Position numbers and translations under genes: made by a program. This document shows positions 8,128 to 16,423 of a DNA stretch of 41,791 bases, in pieces (position 1 is the stretch's first letter; every line of letters starts with the position of its first letter). Where the stretch lies: NCBI RefSeq assembly GCF_030812855.1, contig NZ_JAUSTK010000040.1:1-41791 (forward strand), given 5' to 3'. The notes beneath the pieces are model-generated. The model was not told the DNA's origin. It saw only the letters and a list, made by a program, of their open reading frames with translations, and did no database searches. This stretch comes from Paenibacillus wynnii. Its GTDB lineage: Bacteria; Bacillota; Bacilli; Paenibacillales; Paenibacillaceae.

Positions 8128-8868
8128 ATGTACAGAATGAGAAAAGGTGGATATATTTTCTTGGGGATCATCATGCTGCTGCTTGCCGCCTGTAACGGAA
8201 CGCCAAATACAGAGCCAGAACCTAAGGGGCAAACACTGGAGCAGCCCCAAGTGACAGAGGCAACGGCCGAGCCACAAAAAACTGTTGAGCCTCAAAAGAC
8301 TATAGAGCCTTCAAAAACCATAGAGCCACAAGAAACTGAGGAGGCACCGGAGGAAGGGCAGCCGCCAACGGCCTTGGAAGCAGCAAAAACTGTAATATCT
8401 GCTCTAATGTCAGGCAACATGAGTACGCTGGCATCCTGGGTGCACCGCGAGAAGGGTGTTAGGTTCTCTCCTTATGCATATGTCGATACAAAAACCGATC
8501 TCGTATTTACCAGAGATGAGGTAGAGGGATTGATGAAGGATCCTAAGGAACTTGTGTGGCGGACGTTCGCCGGATCTGGTGAGCTGATCAAGATGCCGTA
8601 TGCGGAGTACCATAAGCGGTTCGTCTATGATGCGGATTTTATAAAGGATGCCAAGATTTCATTAAATAAGGGGCTTGGACAAGGTACAACAATCAATAAT
8701 TTAAATGAAGTTTATCCTAAAGATAGCTACGACTTCATCGAGTACCATATTGCCGGGATTGATCCTAAGTTCGAAGGGATGGATTGGCGCAGCCTTAGAT
8801 TGGTATTTGAAAAAATCGGTCAAGACCATATACTTGTAGGTATTATCCATGATCAATGGACGCCATAA
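8128..8868 (+). CDS. Secreted lipoprotein of unknown function
   Basis: About 246 residues. Basic N-terminus MYRMRKGG, a hydrophobic core YIFLGIIMLLL and the lipobox LAAC predict export and lipid anchoring. A low-complexity linker follows, with repeated EPQKT / EPSKTI / EPQETEE units (residues about 30-80), giving an extended spacer through the wall. The C-terminal 160 residues form a globular domain (EAAKTVISALMSGNMSTLASWVHREKGVRFSPYAYVD...) that I do not recognise. ATG 8128 is preceded by AAAGGGG; an in-frame GTG at 8107 is less likely because it would put charged residues ahead of the signal peptide. Confidence 0.85.
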   Translation: MYRMRKGGYIFLGIIMLLLAACNGTPNTEPEPKGQTLEQPQVTEATAEPQKTVEPQKTIEPSKTIEPQETEEAPEEGQPPTALEAAKTVISALMSGNMSTLASWVHREKGVRFSPYAYVDTKTDLVFTRDEVEGLMKDPKELVWRTFAGSGELIKMPYAEYHKRFVYDADFIKDAKISLNKGLGQGTTINNLNEVYPKDSYDFIEYHIAGIDPKFEGMDWRSLRLVFEKIGQDHILVGIIHDQWTP

Positions 8869-8952
8869 GTAATTATTACTCCGCACCAACCCAAGACCCG
8901 ACACGTACACTAACCTATATTGGGGGAACTCCATCATGAAGGGGGAATTGCG

Positions 8953-9687
8953 GTGTCGTATTATTATCAACATCCTGATGTAATGGGTTTTGAGCGGAAG
9001 ATGAGGACTGCCATTATGGAGGCGGCGGCTGCTTTGAATGCGAGCGGAGCGGATTTCGCCGTTTATGAAGACTCCCGCGGGAATCCGCAGTTTTGGACGC
9101 GGACAGCTAACGGAGGTTTGCTGCTGAAGAAGGGAGTTCTCCCTTCAGTCGGACTTTCCGACATCTTTCGAAACGGGCATTTATATGCCTTTGAGTGTGG
9201 GACTGCAATGGTAATTGTATTGTACAGGGCTACGATAGAGGTTATAGGAGAGAATGCGTTTAACAGGTATTTTCAAGATTTGTTCCTGTGGGATTGGCAC
9301 TATGACAGCAACCTGCGGTTAATCGCCACCCATCATATATCTGAAGCTTCCCCAGGAGATGTGGTGTATTTCAAAAATCCTGACCATGCCCCTGACAAGG
9401 TCGAATGGCAAGGCGAGAACGCAATTATGCTTGAAGGCGGCCTGTATTACGGGCATGGAATTGGTATAGCGCCAGCAGAGGTGATCATTGATTCCCTTAA
9501 TCAAGAAAGATTTCCCGGAAGTGTAACTTCGTCTTATCTGACCAATGAAGCACTGCACCCGGATTTTGCGTATTTGCAATCACTGTCTCTAGGAAGAGAG
9601 CCCTCGCCGGTAGATCATAGGAATTTGGAGTCTACAATATTCTCCAGAATCGGTACCCAAAGCTATATCCATAAGATGAAACGATAA
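8953..9687 (+). CDS. tgl: Protein-glutamine gamma-glutamyltransferase (spore-coat transglutaminase)
   Basis: Tgl of Bacilli cross-links spore-coat proteins by epsilon-(gamma-glutamyl)lysine bonds. The catalytic region is plain: HLYAFECGTAMVIVLYRA (Glu-Cys pair, Cys about residue 82), then WDWHYDSNL, VYFKNPDHAPDKVEWQGENAIML (the second catalytic Glu) and YYGHGIGI. Compared with B. subtilis Tgl as I remember it, the N-terminus is about 30 residues shorter and the C-terminus longer. GTG 8953 is chosen because GGGGGAA lies about 6 nt upstream; TTG 8920 lacks a ribosome site. It is a single gene, bounded by a terminator at 9701. Its presence argues for a spore-former. Confidence 0.93.
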   Translation: MSYYYQHPDVMGFERKMRTAIMEAAAALNASGADFAVYEDSRGNPQFWTRTANGGLLLKKGVLPSVGLSDIFRNGHLYAFECGTAMVIVLYRATIEVIGENAFNRYFQDLFLWDWHYDSNLRLIATHHISEASPGDVVYFKNPDHAPDKVEWQGENAIMLEGGLYYGHGIGIAPAEVIIDSLNQERFPGSVTSSYLTNEALHPDFAYLQSLSLGREPSPVDHRNLESTIFSRIGTQSYIHKMKR

Positions 9688-9700
9688 GATGTCCATATAA

Positions 9701-9746
9701 GAGAGTATTCTAAGCCGAATTATGGCCGATGGAATACTCTCTTTAT
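9701..9746. terminator. Bidirectional terminator between tgl and hflX
   Basis: Stem GAGAGTATTC / GAATACTCTC with a loop of about 21 nt, followed by TTT on the plus strand. It lies between two convergent genes. Confidence 0.75.
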
Positions 9747-9769
9747 ATTTTCATGGGTCCATAGCGGTT

Positions 9770-11035
9770 TTAAATCTCTATGAAATCGCTCCGAAATCTC
9801 TCGTAATCGGCAACCCTGCATTCCAATGTAAGCCGGGTTCCCTCTTCTTCATAGCTGGCCGATTGAACATGGGCATGCTCATTGAAATAGGAGACGACTG
9901 CGCCGCGGTCAAACGGAACCAGGATCTCACACTGAATATAGTCATTAAATACATGACTTCGAATCAGTTGAGTAAGCTCCTCGGCTCCGCTTTTTTCTTT
10001 GGCGGAGAGATAGACAGAGTCCCCTTGGACAAGCGGATAAGGCTGCTCCGTTAAATCGGCCTTGTTGTAAGCGTAGATTGTCGGAATTTGATCCGCACCC
10101 AGCGCCTTTAAGGTCTCATCAGTTACCGCCATATGCTGCTTATACTCGGGATCGGCATAATCGACTACGTGAATCAGCAGATCGGCTTCCGTCACCTCTT
10201 CGAGCGTAGAGCGGAAAGCTTTAACCAGATGATGGGGAAGCTGGCTGACGAATCCGACGGTGTCTGTCAGTAGAAACGTTTTGTGATCAGGCAGCATGAT
10301 GCTGCGTACGGATGTCTCAAGCGTCGCAAACAACATATCCTTGGCAAACACTTGTTTGTTGGAGCCTGGGTGATAGGTTTCTACCATCACATTCATTAAG
10401 CTGGACTTGCCGGTGTTGGTATAACCTACTAGACAGACGACCGGCACTTCATTCTTGTGGCGCTGCTTCCGCTGAATCTGACGTCTGGACACCTGGTGCT
10501 GAAGCTCCACCTGCAGGGCTGAGATTCGTTCTTCAATTCTTCTGCGGTCTAACTCCAGCTTCGTTTCACCTGCGCCCCTATTCTTTAATCCGGCGCCTCC
10601 GCCTTGTCTCCCCAAAGATTCACGCAGCCCGGTCAGACGGGGCAGCATATATTGTAATTGGGCCACTTCGACTTGGAGTTGGGCTTCCTTGGTTTTGGCC
10701 CGCTCCGCAAAGATATTCAAGATCAGAATCGTCCGGTCAATGACCTGTCGATCCAATGAAGACTCCAAATTACGAATCTGGGAAGGAGTAAGTTCATCAT
10801 TAAATATAACAATGGGGGCATCCTCCGCTTCTAAGAGCGCAGACAACTCCTGAATTTTACCGGTTCCAATATAATGGGAAGGGTTAACGCGGCTGGCCTT
10901 TTGACTTAATTCTCCCGTGACCCTTAGATCACAGGCGGCAGCCAAATTACGCAGCTCCTCCATTGAATAGGCGAAGTTGGTATCATTTTGGAGCTGGACA
11001 CCCACAATTACTGCTTTTTGCTGTATAGATTCCAT
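9770..11035 (-). CDS. hflX: GTPase HflX, ribosome-splitting/rescue factor
   Basis: HflX binds the 50S subunit and splits stalled or hibernating ribosomes. The N-terminal domain carries YIGTGKIQEL, FNDELTPSQIRNLE and DRTILILNIFAERAKTKEA. It is followed by the coiled linker with GGAGLKNRGAGETKLE and the G domain: GYTNTGKSSL (G1), DTVGFVSQLP (G3), NKAD (G4) and SAKEK (G5). The open frame reaches 11089, but that start lies inside a terminator hairpin, so translation begins at ATG 11035 or ATG 11047. GAGAGGA at 11047-11053 abuts 11047 and stands about 11 nt before 11035. The leader strongly suggests regulation by transcription attenuation. Confidence 0.93.
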   Translation of the reverse strand: MESIQQKAVIVGVQLQNDTNFAYSMEELRNLAAACDLRVTGELSQKASRVNPSHYIGTGKIQELSALLEAEDAPIVIFNDELTPSQIRNLESSLDRQVIDRTILILNIFAERAKTKEAQLQVEVAQLQYMLPRLTGLRESLGRQGGGAGLKNRGAGETKLELDRRRIEERISALQVELQHQVSRRQIQRKQRHKNEVPVVCLVGYTNTGKSSLMNVMVETYHPGSNKQVFAKDMLFATLETSVRSIMLPDHKTFLLTDTVGFVSQLPHHLVKAFRSTLEEVTEADLLIHVVDYADPEYKQHMAVTDETLKALGADQIPTIYAYNKADLTEQPYPLVQGDSVYLSAKEKSGAEELTQLIRSHVFNDYIQCEILVPFDRGAVVSYFNEHAHVQSASYEEEGTRLTLECRVADYERFRSDFIEI

Positions 11036-11072
11036 ATTATTATTCATCCTCTCGGTACTGAAAAGTAGACCC

Positions 11073-11100
11073 AAAAAAGCACAGGCCATCTGCCTGTGCT
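11073..11100 (-). terminator. Attenuator-type intrinsic terminator just upstream of hflX
   Basis: On the minus strand AGCACAGGC - AGATG - GCCTGTGCT is followed by a run of T. It lies only 26-38 nt ahead of the hflX start and downstream of the structured leader. It therefore stops transcripts before the gene and is best read as an attenuator. Its 5' arm can alternatively pair with CTGTGC further upstream in the leader (around 11253-11258). Confidence 0.85.
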
Positions 11101-11113
11101 TACAGTATCTGTA

Positions 11114-11252
11114 GAGGACTCAGAAATTCACATAGAATGAATACACCAAAGAAAGGCTCGGAAAGGCAAGATCATACGTGATCTTACCGGCGAGCAGCAG
11201 GTTATTCGTAAGCTTCTATGGGGTTAAATGGATAGACCAATCCTGAGTCCTC
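11114..11252 (-). promoter_or_regulatory. Rod-shaped hflX leader RNA
   Basis: On the minus strand the leader folds into one long interrupted hairpin. Its base is GAGGACTCAG / CTGAGTCCTC (11243-11252 with 11114-11123, perfect). The middle is CATAGAA / TTCTATG (11214-11220 with 11131-11137), then GAATA-ACC / GGT-TATTC, then GCTCG / CGAGC. The tip is a 10-bp hairpin GGTAAGATCA-CGTA-TGATCTTGCC (11165-11188). Several independent stems in register make chance unlikely. It lies between the leader peptide and the terminator. A free-standing 6S-like RNA is an alternative. Confidence 0.7.
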
Positions 11253-11285
11253 TGCACAGCGGCAGAGCTTCTTGCGCTATTTAGT

Positions 11286-11324
11286 TTAGCCGCGAAAAGT
11301 TCTAACTCGGATATAATCTATCAC
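11286..11324 (-). CDS. Putative hflX leader peptide, 12 codons
   Basis: GTG at 11324-11322 opens the frame MIDYIRVRTFRG and ends at TAA (11288-11286). A strong GGAGG (11337-11333) lies 8 nt before the start, ideal spacing, although there is no gene behind it on the usual scale. The peptide has Arg-Val-Arg at codons 6-8, an R/K-X-R/K motif of the kind that arrests macrolide-bound ribosomes in erm leader peptides. The last codons (CGC GGC) contain GCGGC, complementary to GCCGC around 11259-11263, so a stalled ribosome could change the downstream fold. An overlapping GTG TGA start-stop lies 2 nt upstream. A TATAAT-like -10 box is seen at 11373-11378 without a clear -35. Translation is inferred. 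Confidence 0.55.
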   Translation of the reverse strand: MIDYIRVRTFRG

Positions 11325-11402
11325 ACCTAACCCCTCCGTTCCTGTAGTTAAAACGATTTTACCACGATGACCATTATATGGCAATGTAGTGGCGAGGTTT
11401 CT

Positions 11403-12641
11403 TTATTTTTTAAGCAAAGTGCGGATAAGAGATACCCTTAACAACTGCTTTTTCATTAATTTCACGCGGAATTCACGTCTTAACCTGTCGTAAATGCCCG
11501 GGCAATGGGTGTGGGCCCATACATACATCGCCTCGAAATCCTTGTAGCTTTTGGCTGAATTCATAAGGTAATAATAGATGGTATCGTAGACATTATGGTT
11601 GAACCATTGATTCATTTCCTTTGCGTTGTAACCGTATTGTTCAATCGCCATATTCTTAATGAGCATTTTCTCTTCCAAATTCTCGATGAGAAAACTCTGA
11701 CTTAAGTTGAACGTAATATTGTTCCCGTGGATTCGATAGACACCCGCAATCACATCTATAAATCCGGCATCTCCAATAAGTAATGAACGCAGATAAATGG
11801 AGGCATCATTGACCATATTCATATTCAGGATATCCATTTGGATCAAAGCTTCACGCTTAAAGACGGTGGTTAGGGTGGAAGCAGGCTTGGGATACCCTTT
11901 TTGCTCAAAATTCATGAAATAATCCTGTTTGTTGATGATTTCACTAAGTCCCAGACTGGAGATCTTCAACTGCTCGGTCTGCGAGTATTTAAGAAATACA
12001 TTTGCGGCCACAAAAGATGTTTCAGGATGGAGGAGATGAAAATCCACCGCTTGGCTTAAATAACTCCGGTCAATCAGATAATCGTCATCATCTAAAAAGA
12101 GGATATACTCCCCATCAGCATGTGCAGCAAAGGCTAAGCGCCGATTATGGCCTGGCCCGCGGTTCTTTTCGTTACGCATATAGATTACACGCGCGTCTCC
12201 GCCAAAACTTTGCTTCATTAGAATATCAGTGCCGTCTGTAGAACAATCATCAATCACAATAATTTCTTTACGGGGATAGTCCTGCATGAGAATACTTTGG
12301 ATCGCTTGATTGAGGAACTCTTTTCGATTGTACGTGGTAATGATAATGCTGACTTTCGGAAGTTCAGCTTCAAGACTAGCTGCCGATGGGTTATTCTCCG
12401 GTGGAGGGAAGTTACGTTTCATGTCCACAAGACCCATCACCAGCTCAGGAAGCTGCTCTTTCTCCACATGGAACTGCTCTGACAGGTAGTAAAGCAAGGT
12501 ATCTTCTGAGGCTTTCCCCCATAAAAAAGCCTGAACAACCCCGGATAAAGTCTCTAAATTAGTTGCAGTAGGGTTAAGAGTATCCGTTAGCTGATCCAAT
12601 AACTCGTCATACGATTGCTGCCAATCCTCGCTATGATTCAT
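11403..12641 (-). CDS. Family 2 glycosyltransferase with an N-terminal extension
   Basis: Inverting GT-A enzyme of about 412 residues, cytoplasmic or membrane-associated. Residues 1-95 are an acidic helical extension that I do not recognise (DWQQSYDELLDQLTDTLNP...). The GT2 domain follows: VSIIITTYNRKEFLNQAIQSIL, VIDDCSTDG (nucleotide-sugar site), NRGPGHNRRLA and the metal-binding LFLDDDDY. The C-terminal third is an all-helical tail. ATG 12641 sits 7 nt after AGGAGG; TTG 12647 in the same frame is too close to it. It is the last gene of the five-gene cluster, 12 nt after the flippase. Sugar and acceptor cannot be deduced. Confidence 0.9.
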   Translation of the reverse strand: MNHSEDWQQSYDELLDQLTDTLNPTATNLETLSGVVQAFLWGKASEDTLLYYLSEQFHVEKEQLPELVMGLVDMKRNFPPPENNPSAASLEAELPKVSIIITTYNRKEFLNQAIQSILMQDYPRKEIIVIDDCSTDGTDILMKQSFGGDARVIYMRNEKNRGPGHNRRLAFAAHADGEYILFLDDDDYLIDRSYLSQAVDFHLLHPETSFVAANVFLKYSQTEQLKISSLGLSEIINKQDYFMNFEQKGYPKPASTLTTVFKREALIQMDILNMNMVNDASIYLRSLLIGDAGFIDVIAGVYRIHGNNITFNLSQSFLIENLEEKMLIKNMAIEQYGYNAKEMNQWFNHNVYDTIYYYLMNSAKSYKDFEAMYVWAHTHCPGIYDRLRREFRVKLMKKQLLRVSLIRTLLKK

Positions 12642-12652
12642 AATCAATCCTC

Positions 12653-14191
12653 CTACACGCTTACTTTAGATCCGGAATTCACCTTACGCTTCATTTTCGC
12701 CCGATACCCTTTGAAATGGTCCCAAGCATACAGGAAGACGGATTTCTCCATCAAGGAGGAGATCAAGAAATAGATAGGGAGAATTACAATTCCCAAGATC
12801 GCCCCCCAGACGATAATTTCGATATAGGAGGAGATGTTCATATTCATCGTTTCGGTAACCGCAATAATGACTAAAAAGACGCCTATGTTCATGAACCATC
12901 TTTTGAAGGTTACCCAAGGGCTCCGGTTCAGCAGTACTTTATTAGCATAGATAACGATATCAATAGAACGGTATAACAGGGCTGCAATGGTCCCCAGCAA
13001 AACTCCGTATATCCCAAAGAAAAGAACGAACACGATGGAGGCTATTAAATTAATCGCCGATTCCAGGATGGATCGATTCTGCGTTTTCTGAAAGTGTCCG
13101 GCTATCGTAATCACATTGTTCGCGGAAGTTCTTACATTGGTTAACAGCTTAATCGCTACGAACAACACAGGCAGCCAGAAATTGATATAATTCACATCGG
13201 TTACACCGGCGGTATACAACCGCATAAAGGGCAGAATTAAAATGTAAGCCACAGTGAGAATGGCAAAGATCAACCCCATGAAATACACTTCGAAGGCATC
13301 ATAGAGCTTAAGGAAGGCTTCTTTGCTCTCGTGATAGCTTTGCCCAAGGGCGGATTTCACGCTGCCATTCACGGTTTGGACGACGTTGTCTACAATCGTA
13401 AAGATCATGTTGTACATGACATAGATACTGACAATTTTCAAATTGGTAAATAGGGTTAGAATGAGTACATCTGTGTTTCTGAATACCAAATAGGAGATTT
13501 CATGAACCAATACCGAGTTCTTTTGTCCAATCGCTGCAAAATCAGGCTTCAGGCTTAAATCGATCCATTTGTAATTCTTTTTCATGTATACATAAAATAC
13601 GACAATTTGCAGCAGGGTCAGCACGAAGAAGGAAGCTTGAACCGCAATAATGTTGACGCCTTGCAATAACAGGATAATGCGCACCACGTTGTTCAGGACA
13701 TTGGCTGCGGTAACGATGGAGGTTTCAATATAGCTTTTTCCCTCAGCGATGAGGAGAATTCTGAATTTCCCTTGAAAATAGTAATTAATTGCCCCGCCCA
13801 GCCCTGTCAATAAAATAATGAACACGATACTAAGCTTATTAATCTCCGAATGGATCACCAGCGGATACACGATAGCTATCATTAATACCGCGAAAAAGTA
13901 GTACACCCCTGTTTTTTTATAATAGCTGGAGGTAGCTGCCAGAATAGAGTTGATGTGGCTCCGGTCATTTTGAGCTATCGGTTTATACAGTGCTTGTAGG
14001 GAGGCTGCCCCGACACCCGCTTCCAGAAGAGCCAAATAACTGATGATCTGGACGATCGAAGCAATTAATCCGTTGGCCTCCGAGCCATAGTTGACCATGA
14101 TCAGCCGAGGAATAAAGAAACCGAGAAAGATGGTGATGAATTGACTTCCTAGCCCAAAGGACAAGTTAAGAATACTCCGTTTTGCTCTCAT
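12653..14191 (-). CDS. Wzx-type polysaccharide/oligosaccharide flippase
   Basis: About 512 residues with some 12 or more hydrophobic segments, typical of the MATE/MVF polysaccharide exporters that flip lipid-linked glycans. It begins MRAKRSILNLSFGLGSQFITIFLGFFIPRL, a common amphipathic start and first helix, with NYGSEANGLIASIVQI after it. ATG 14191 has AGGAGG 4 nt upstream; a longer frame to 14377 lies mostly within the preceding gene. Its first 26 nt overlap the end of the pyruvyl transferase gene, indicating translational coupling. It likely transports the glycan built by the neighbouring transferases. Confidence 0.88.
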   Translation of the reverse strand: MRAKRSILNLSFGLGSQFITIFLGFFIPRLIMVNYGSEANGLIASIVQIISYLALLEAGVGAASLQALYKPIAQNDRSHINSILAATSSYYKKTGVYYFFAVLMIAIVYPLVIHSEINKLSIVFIILLTGLGGAINYYFQGKFRILLIAEGKSYIETSIVTAANVLNNVVRIILLLQGVNIIAVQASFFVLTLLQIVVFYVYMKKNYKWIDLSLKPDFAAIGQKNSVLVHEISYLVFRNTDVLILTLFTNLKIVSIYVMYNMIFTIVDNVVQTVNGSVKSALGQSYHESKEAFLKLYDAFEVYFMGLIFAILTVAYILILPFMRLYTAGVTDVNYINFWLPVLFVAIKLLTNVRTSANNVITIAGHFQKTQNRSILESAINLIASIVFVLFFGIYGVLLGTIAALLYRSIDIVIYANKVLLNRSPWVTFKRWFMNIGVFLVIIAVTETMNMNISSYIEIIVWGAILGIVILPIYFLISSLMEKSVFLYAWDHFKGYRAKMKRKVNSGSKVSV

Positions 14192-15287
14192 AAGTCCTCC
14201 TGCCCAGAAGCGATAAATATGAGTCAAGCTTCTCGAAGTGTCTCTCTGCTTGTATAACCTGTACGGATACATCGATTCCGTTGGTATGAAAGCTGTTAAA
14301 AACCTGTTCCGGCTGGAGGTCTTCCATACCTTTGAAGTCGGTGTATAAGCCTGTAAAGCCTGCATCCTGCATGACATTGATCATTTTGTTGCTGTAGGCG
14401 ATCGGGAAGACCGGCTTCTCGAATACCCAGCCTAGGATCATTGCATGAAATCTGGAGGCTACAACAAAGCTTGATTCGGCAAGCACAGACAGAATTTCCT
14501 CAATGTTTGTTGTGAACAAATGTGTTCGGGTTCGACCAACGAACTCCTGCGGCAGTCGGTTCACGATCTGTTCAATCGCTTCATGATCCCCTTCATGCTC
14601 ACAAAAGGACAGGAAATGCACCTCAAAGCCTTGTTGAATGCAATACATTGCAACTTCTTTCATTTTTTCATAATAGAGCAGGTCGTAACTGCCCAAACCC
14701 TTGGAGGACGGCTTGATCACGGATATAGCCACGTAATTCTCCTTAGCCTGTTCTTTCGGTGGAGTGAGCTGAAATATAATGTCGGGCGCCAATCGTACAT
14801 TTCGTAGATCCTCAAACAGCTGATAGGAATATTCCTCGCGGAAGCATATATCCGTATATTGCGCGAAGAGCTCCTTATGCGTCTGATAATACTCGTCATC
14901 TGTGAAGGGACCGAAGTTAGCACCCAGTAAAAAGTAGGGTTTCGACTTGTTCCGGATCGATTCTGCTTTGTGGAAATACTCTTTCCAGTACTCCCCCTGC
15001 ATGAAAATGGAGCCGCCGATATGCACGATTCCATCACTATGGTTCACCAGAAACCTTTGCATGAAATCCGGCTGCTTTATTTTTTTGAATAGAAAGTTAA
15101 TGCCTCTGATCCAGAGGGAATCCGAAGCGTATACCCGGAGATTCTTCAGGTCTTTGAAGGAAAGCTTATACTTTCCCGGAGCGAGGATGGCGAATCGGGC
15201 ATCCGGATATCGCTCGCAAACAACCTTAATGAATAAATCATCACCCAAATTGAACTCCGTATAGGCATATATCAATATTTTTTTCAT
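14166..15287 (-). CDS. Polysaccharide pyruvyl transferase family protein (CsaB-like)
   Basis: 373 residues. It starts MKKILIYAYTEFNLGDDLF, whose NLGDDL motif is characteristic of the pyruvyl transferase family. Further marks are GIVHIGGSIFMQGEYW, YFLLGANFGPF, DICFREEYSYQLF, LAPDIIF and the C-terminal ASRFHAMILG and PVFPIAYSNKMINVM. Family members ketalise sugars with pyruvate from PEP, as CsaB does on cell-wall polymers for S-layer binding, or as in exopolysaccharides. ATG 15287 lies 8 nt after GGAG; an in-frame start at 15311 is less well placed. By context it modifies the glycan made by this cluster. Confidence 0.88.
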   Translation of the reverse strand: MKKILIYAYTEFNLGDDLFIKVVCERYPDARFAILAPGKYKLSFKDLKNLRVYASDSLWIRGINFLFKKIKQPDFMQRFLVNHSDGIVHIGGSIFMQGEYWKEYFHKAESIRNKSKPYFLLGANFGPFTDDEYYQTHKELFAQYTDICFREEYSYQLFEDLRNVRLAPDIIFQLTPPKEQAKENYVAISVIKPSSKGLGSYDLLYYEKMKEVAMYCIQQGFEVHFLSFCEHEGDHEAIEQIVNRLPQEFVGRTRTHLFTTNIEEILSVLAESSFVVASRFHAMILGWVFEKPVFPIAYSNKMINVMQDAGFTGLYTDFKGMEDLQPEQVFNSFHTNGIDVSVQVIQAERHFEKLDSYLSLLGRRTYESKTEYS

Positions 15288-15317
15288 CGCTCCATCTCCT
15301 TTCCGGCTCAATTCACC

Positions 15318-16370
15318 CTAGCTGTTTGCTTGAACCTTGATCACTGTCTTGATTCTGCTTTTCAAATGAATAATGCTTCGATCCAAATGAATGAACCTCT
15401 GATATAACACGGGGGAGAACAGGAAGGCCTTGATCTGAAAGGACAGTTTCTTGTCAGCTCCGTTATAATGCTTCATGATTCCATGCATTTCTTGCGTGAG
15501 CTTCGGGTACGTCTGATCAATATCCTGAAGTAAATCTTGAATCCGTACGCCTTGAGTGCTGCTGAGACAGGTATTAAGGTTGAAAAAGTAGTTCTCTGTC
15601 ATTTCCCTGTTCAACAGCAGATCAGATATGGGTTTTAATTCGCCGGAGAAATGGGCCTTGAAATACGCATCCACCCGCTTAAAAGCTTCCACAACATCGA
15701 ATTTTTTGACATTATAGCTGTTGGAGATCGAGGAACCCCGCTGCAGGTAAAAGGATAGGACCTCCGGAAGGGAAGTTACTTTAGATGCTCTGGACAAGGC
15801 TTTATAGATAAATTCCTGATCTTCGCCGTTTATACACTGCTCTGTATATTGGATTTCATGCTTCAGCAGGAAGTCTCTCTTGTAAGCAATACTTCCGGTC
15901 CAGATCCGCAAACTTTTTTCGACGAAAATCTGCTGTAACGCTTCAATGCCCGTGATGTGGTTTAAACTTGAAGTGAAGCTGACAATCGTTGATTGATCCT
16001 CCCTAACCAGGTTATATCCCCAACAAATGATGTCGGGCTCCCGGTCGGTTACATTCGTCTGAAGGGTCTGCACCAGGTCTGTTGAAACGTAATCGTCACC
16101 GTCCAGAAACATCACATATTTCCCGGAAGCGGCGTATAAGCCTGTATTTCTGGCAGCGCTTACTCCATGGTTGTCTGTTCTTAGGATCCTGCACTGCAGG
16201 GAAGGGTGAATCGCCATAAAGGCATCAATAGTGTTATACGTCTGATCGGTAGAGCCGTCATCGACAATAATGACCTCGAATTGTTTTTCACTTTGGTGAA
16301 GAAGTGAATCCAGCATCGGGGCCACATGACTTTCCAGATTGTACACAGGAACCACAATGGTTAAATTCAC
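15318..16370 (-). CDS. Family 2 glycosyltransferase
   Basis: 350 residues with the GT-A domain at the N-terminus: LTIVVPVYNLESHV, VIIVDDGSTDQT, HGVSAARNTGL and the DxD-type MFLDGDDYV. The C-terminal half is helical and resembles WcaA/CpsJ-type surface-polysaccharide transferases. The start codon is GTG (16370), with AGGAG 7 nt upstream. It lies 30 nt before the pyruvyl transferase start, consistent with one transcript. Donor sugar unknown. Confidence 0.9.
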   Translation of the reverse strand: MNLTIVVPVYNLESHVAPMLDSLLHQSEKQFEVIIVDDGSTDQTYNTIDAFMAIHPSLQCRILRTDNHGVSAARNTGLYAASGKYVMFLDGDDYVSTDLVQTLQTNVTDREPDIICWGYNLVREDQSTIVSFTSSLNHITGIEALQQIFVEKSLRIWTGSIAYKRDFLLKHEIQYTEQCINGEDQEFIYKALSRASKVTSLPEVLSFYLQRGSSISNSYNVKKFDVVEAFKRVDAYFKAHFSGELKPISDLLLNREMTENYFFNLNTCLSSTQGVRIQDLLQDIDQTYPKLTQEMHGIMKHYNGADKKLSFQIKAFLFSPVLYQRFIHLDRSIIHLKSRIKTVIKVQANS

Positions 16371-16423
16371 TTGAACACTCCTTTCTTTGAAAAAGAACGG
16401 GAAATTACGCGGCAGACGATTAC

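Noticed and set aside
11036..11089. Upstream start for HflX at 11089
   Set aside because: The codons would lie in the terminator hairpin, and the residues do not fit the HflX N-terminus.
11114..11252. 6S RNA gene
   Set aside because: The rod shape and length are suggestive, but I could not recognise 6S-specific sequence or a well-placed promoter; a leader role fits the adjoining terminator and leader peptide better. Kept only as an alternative.
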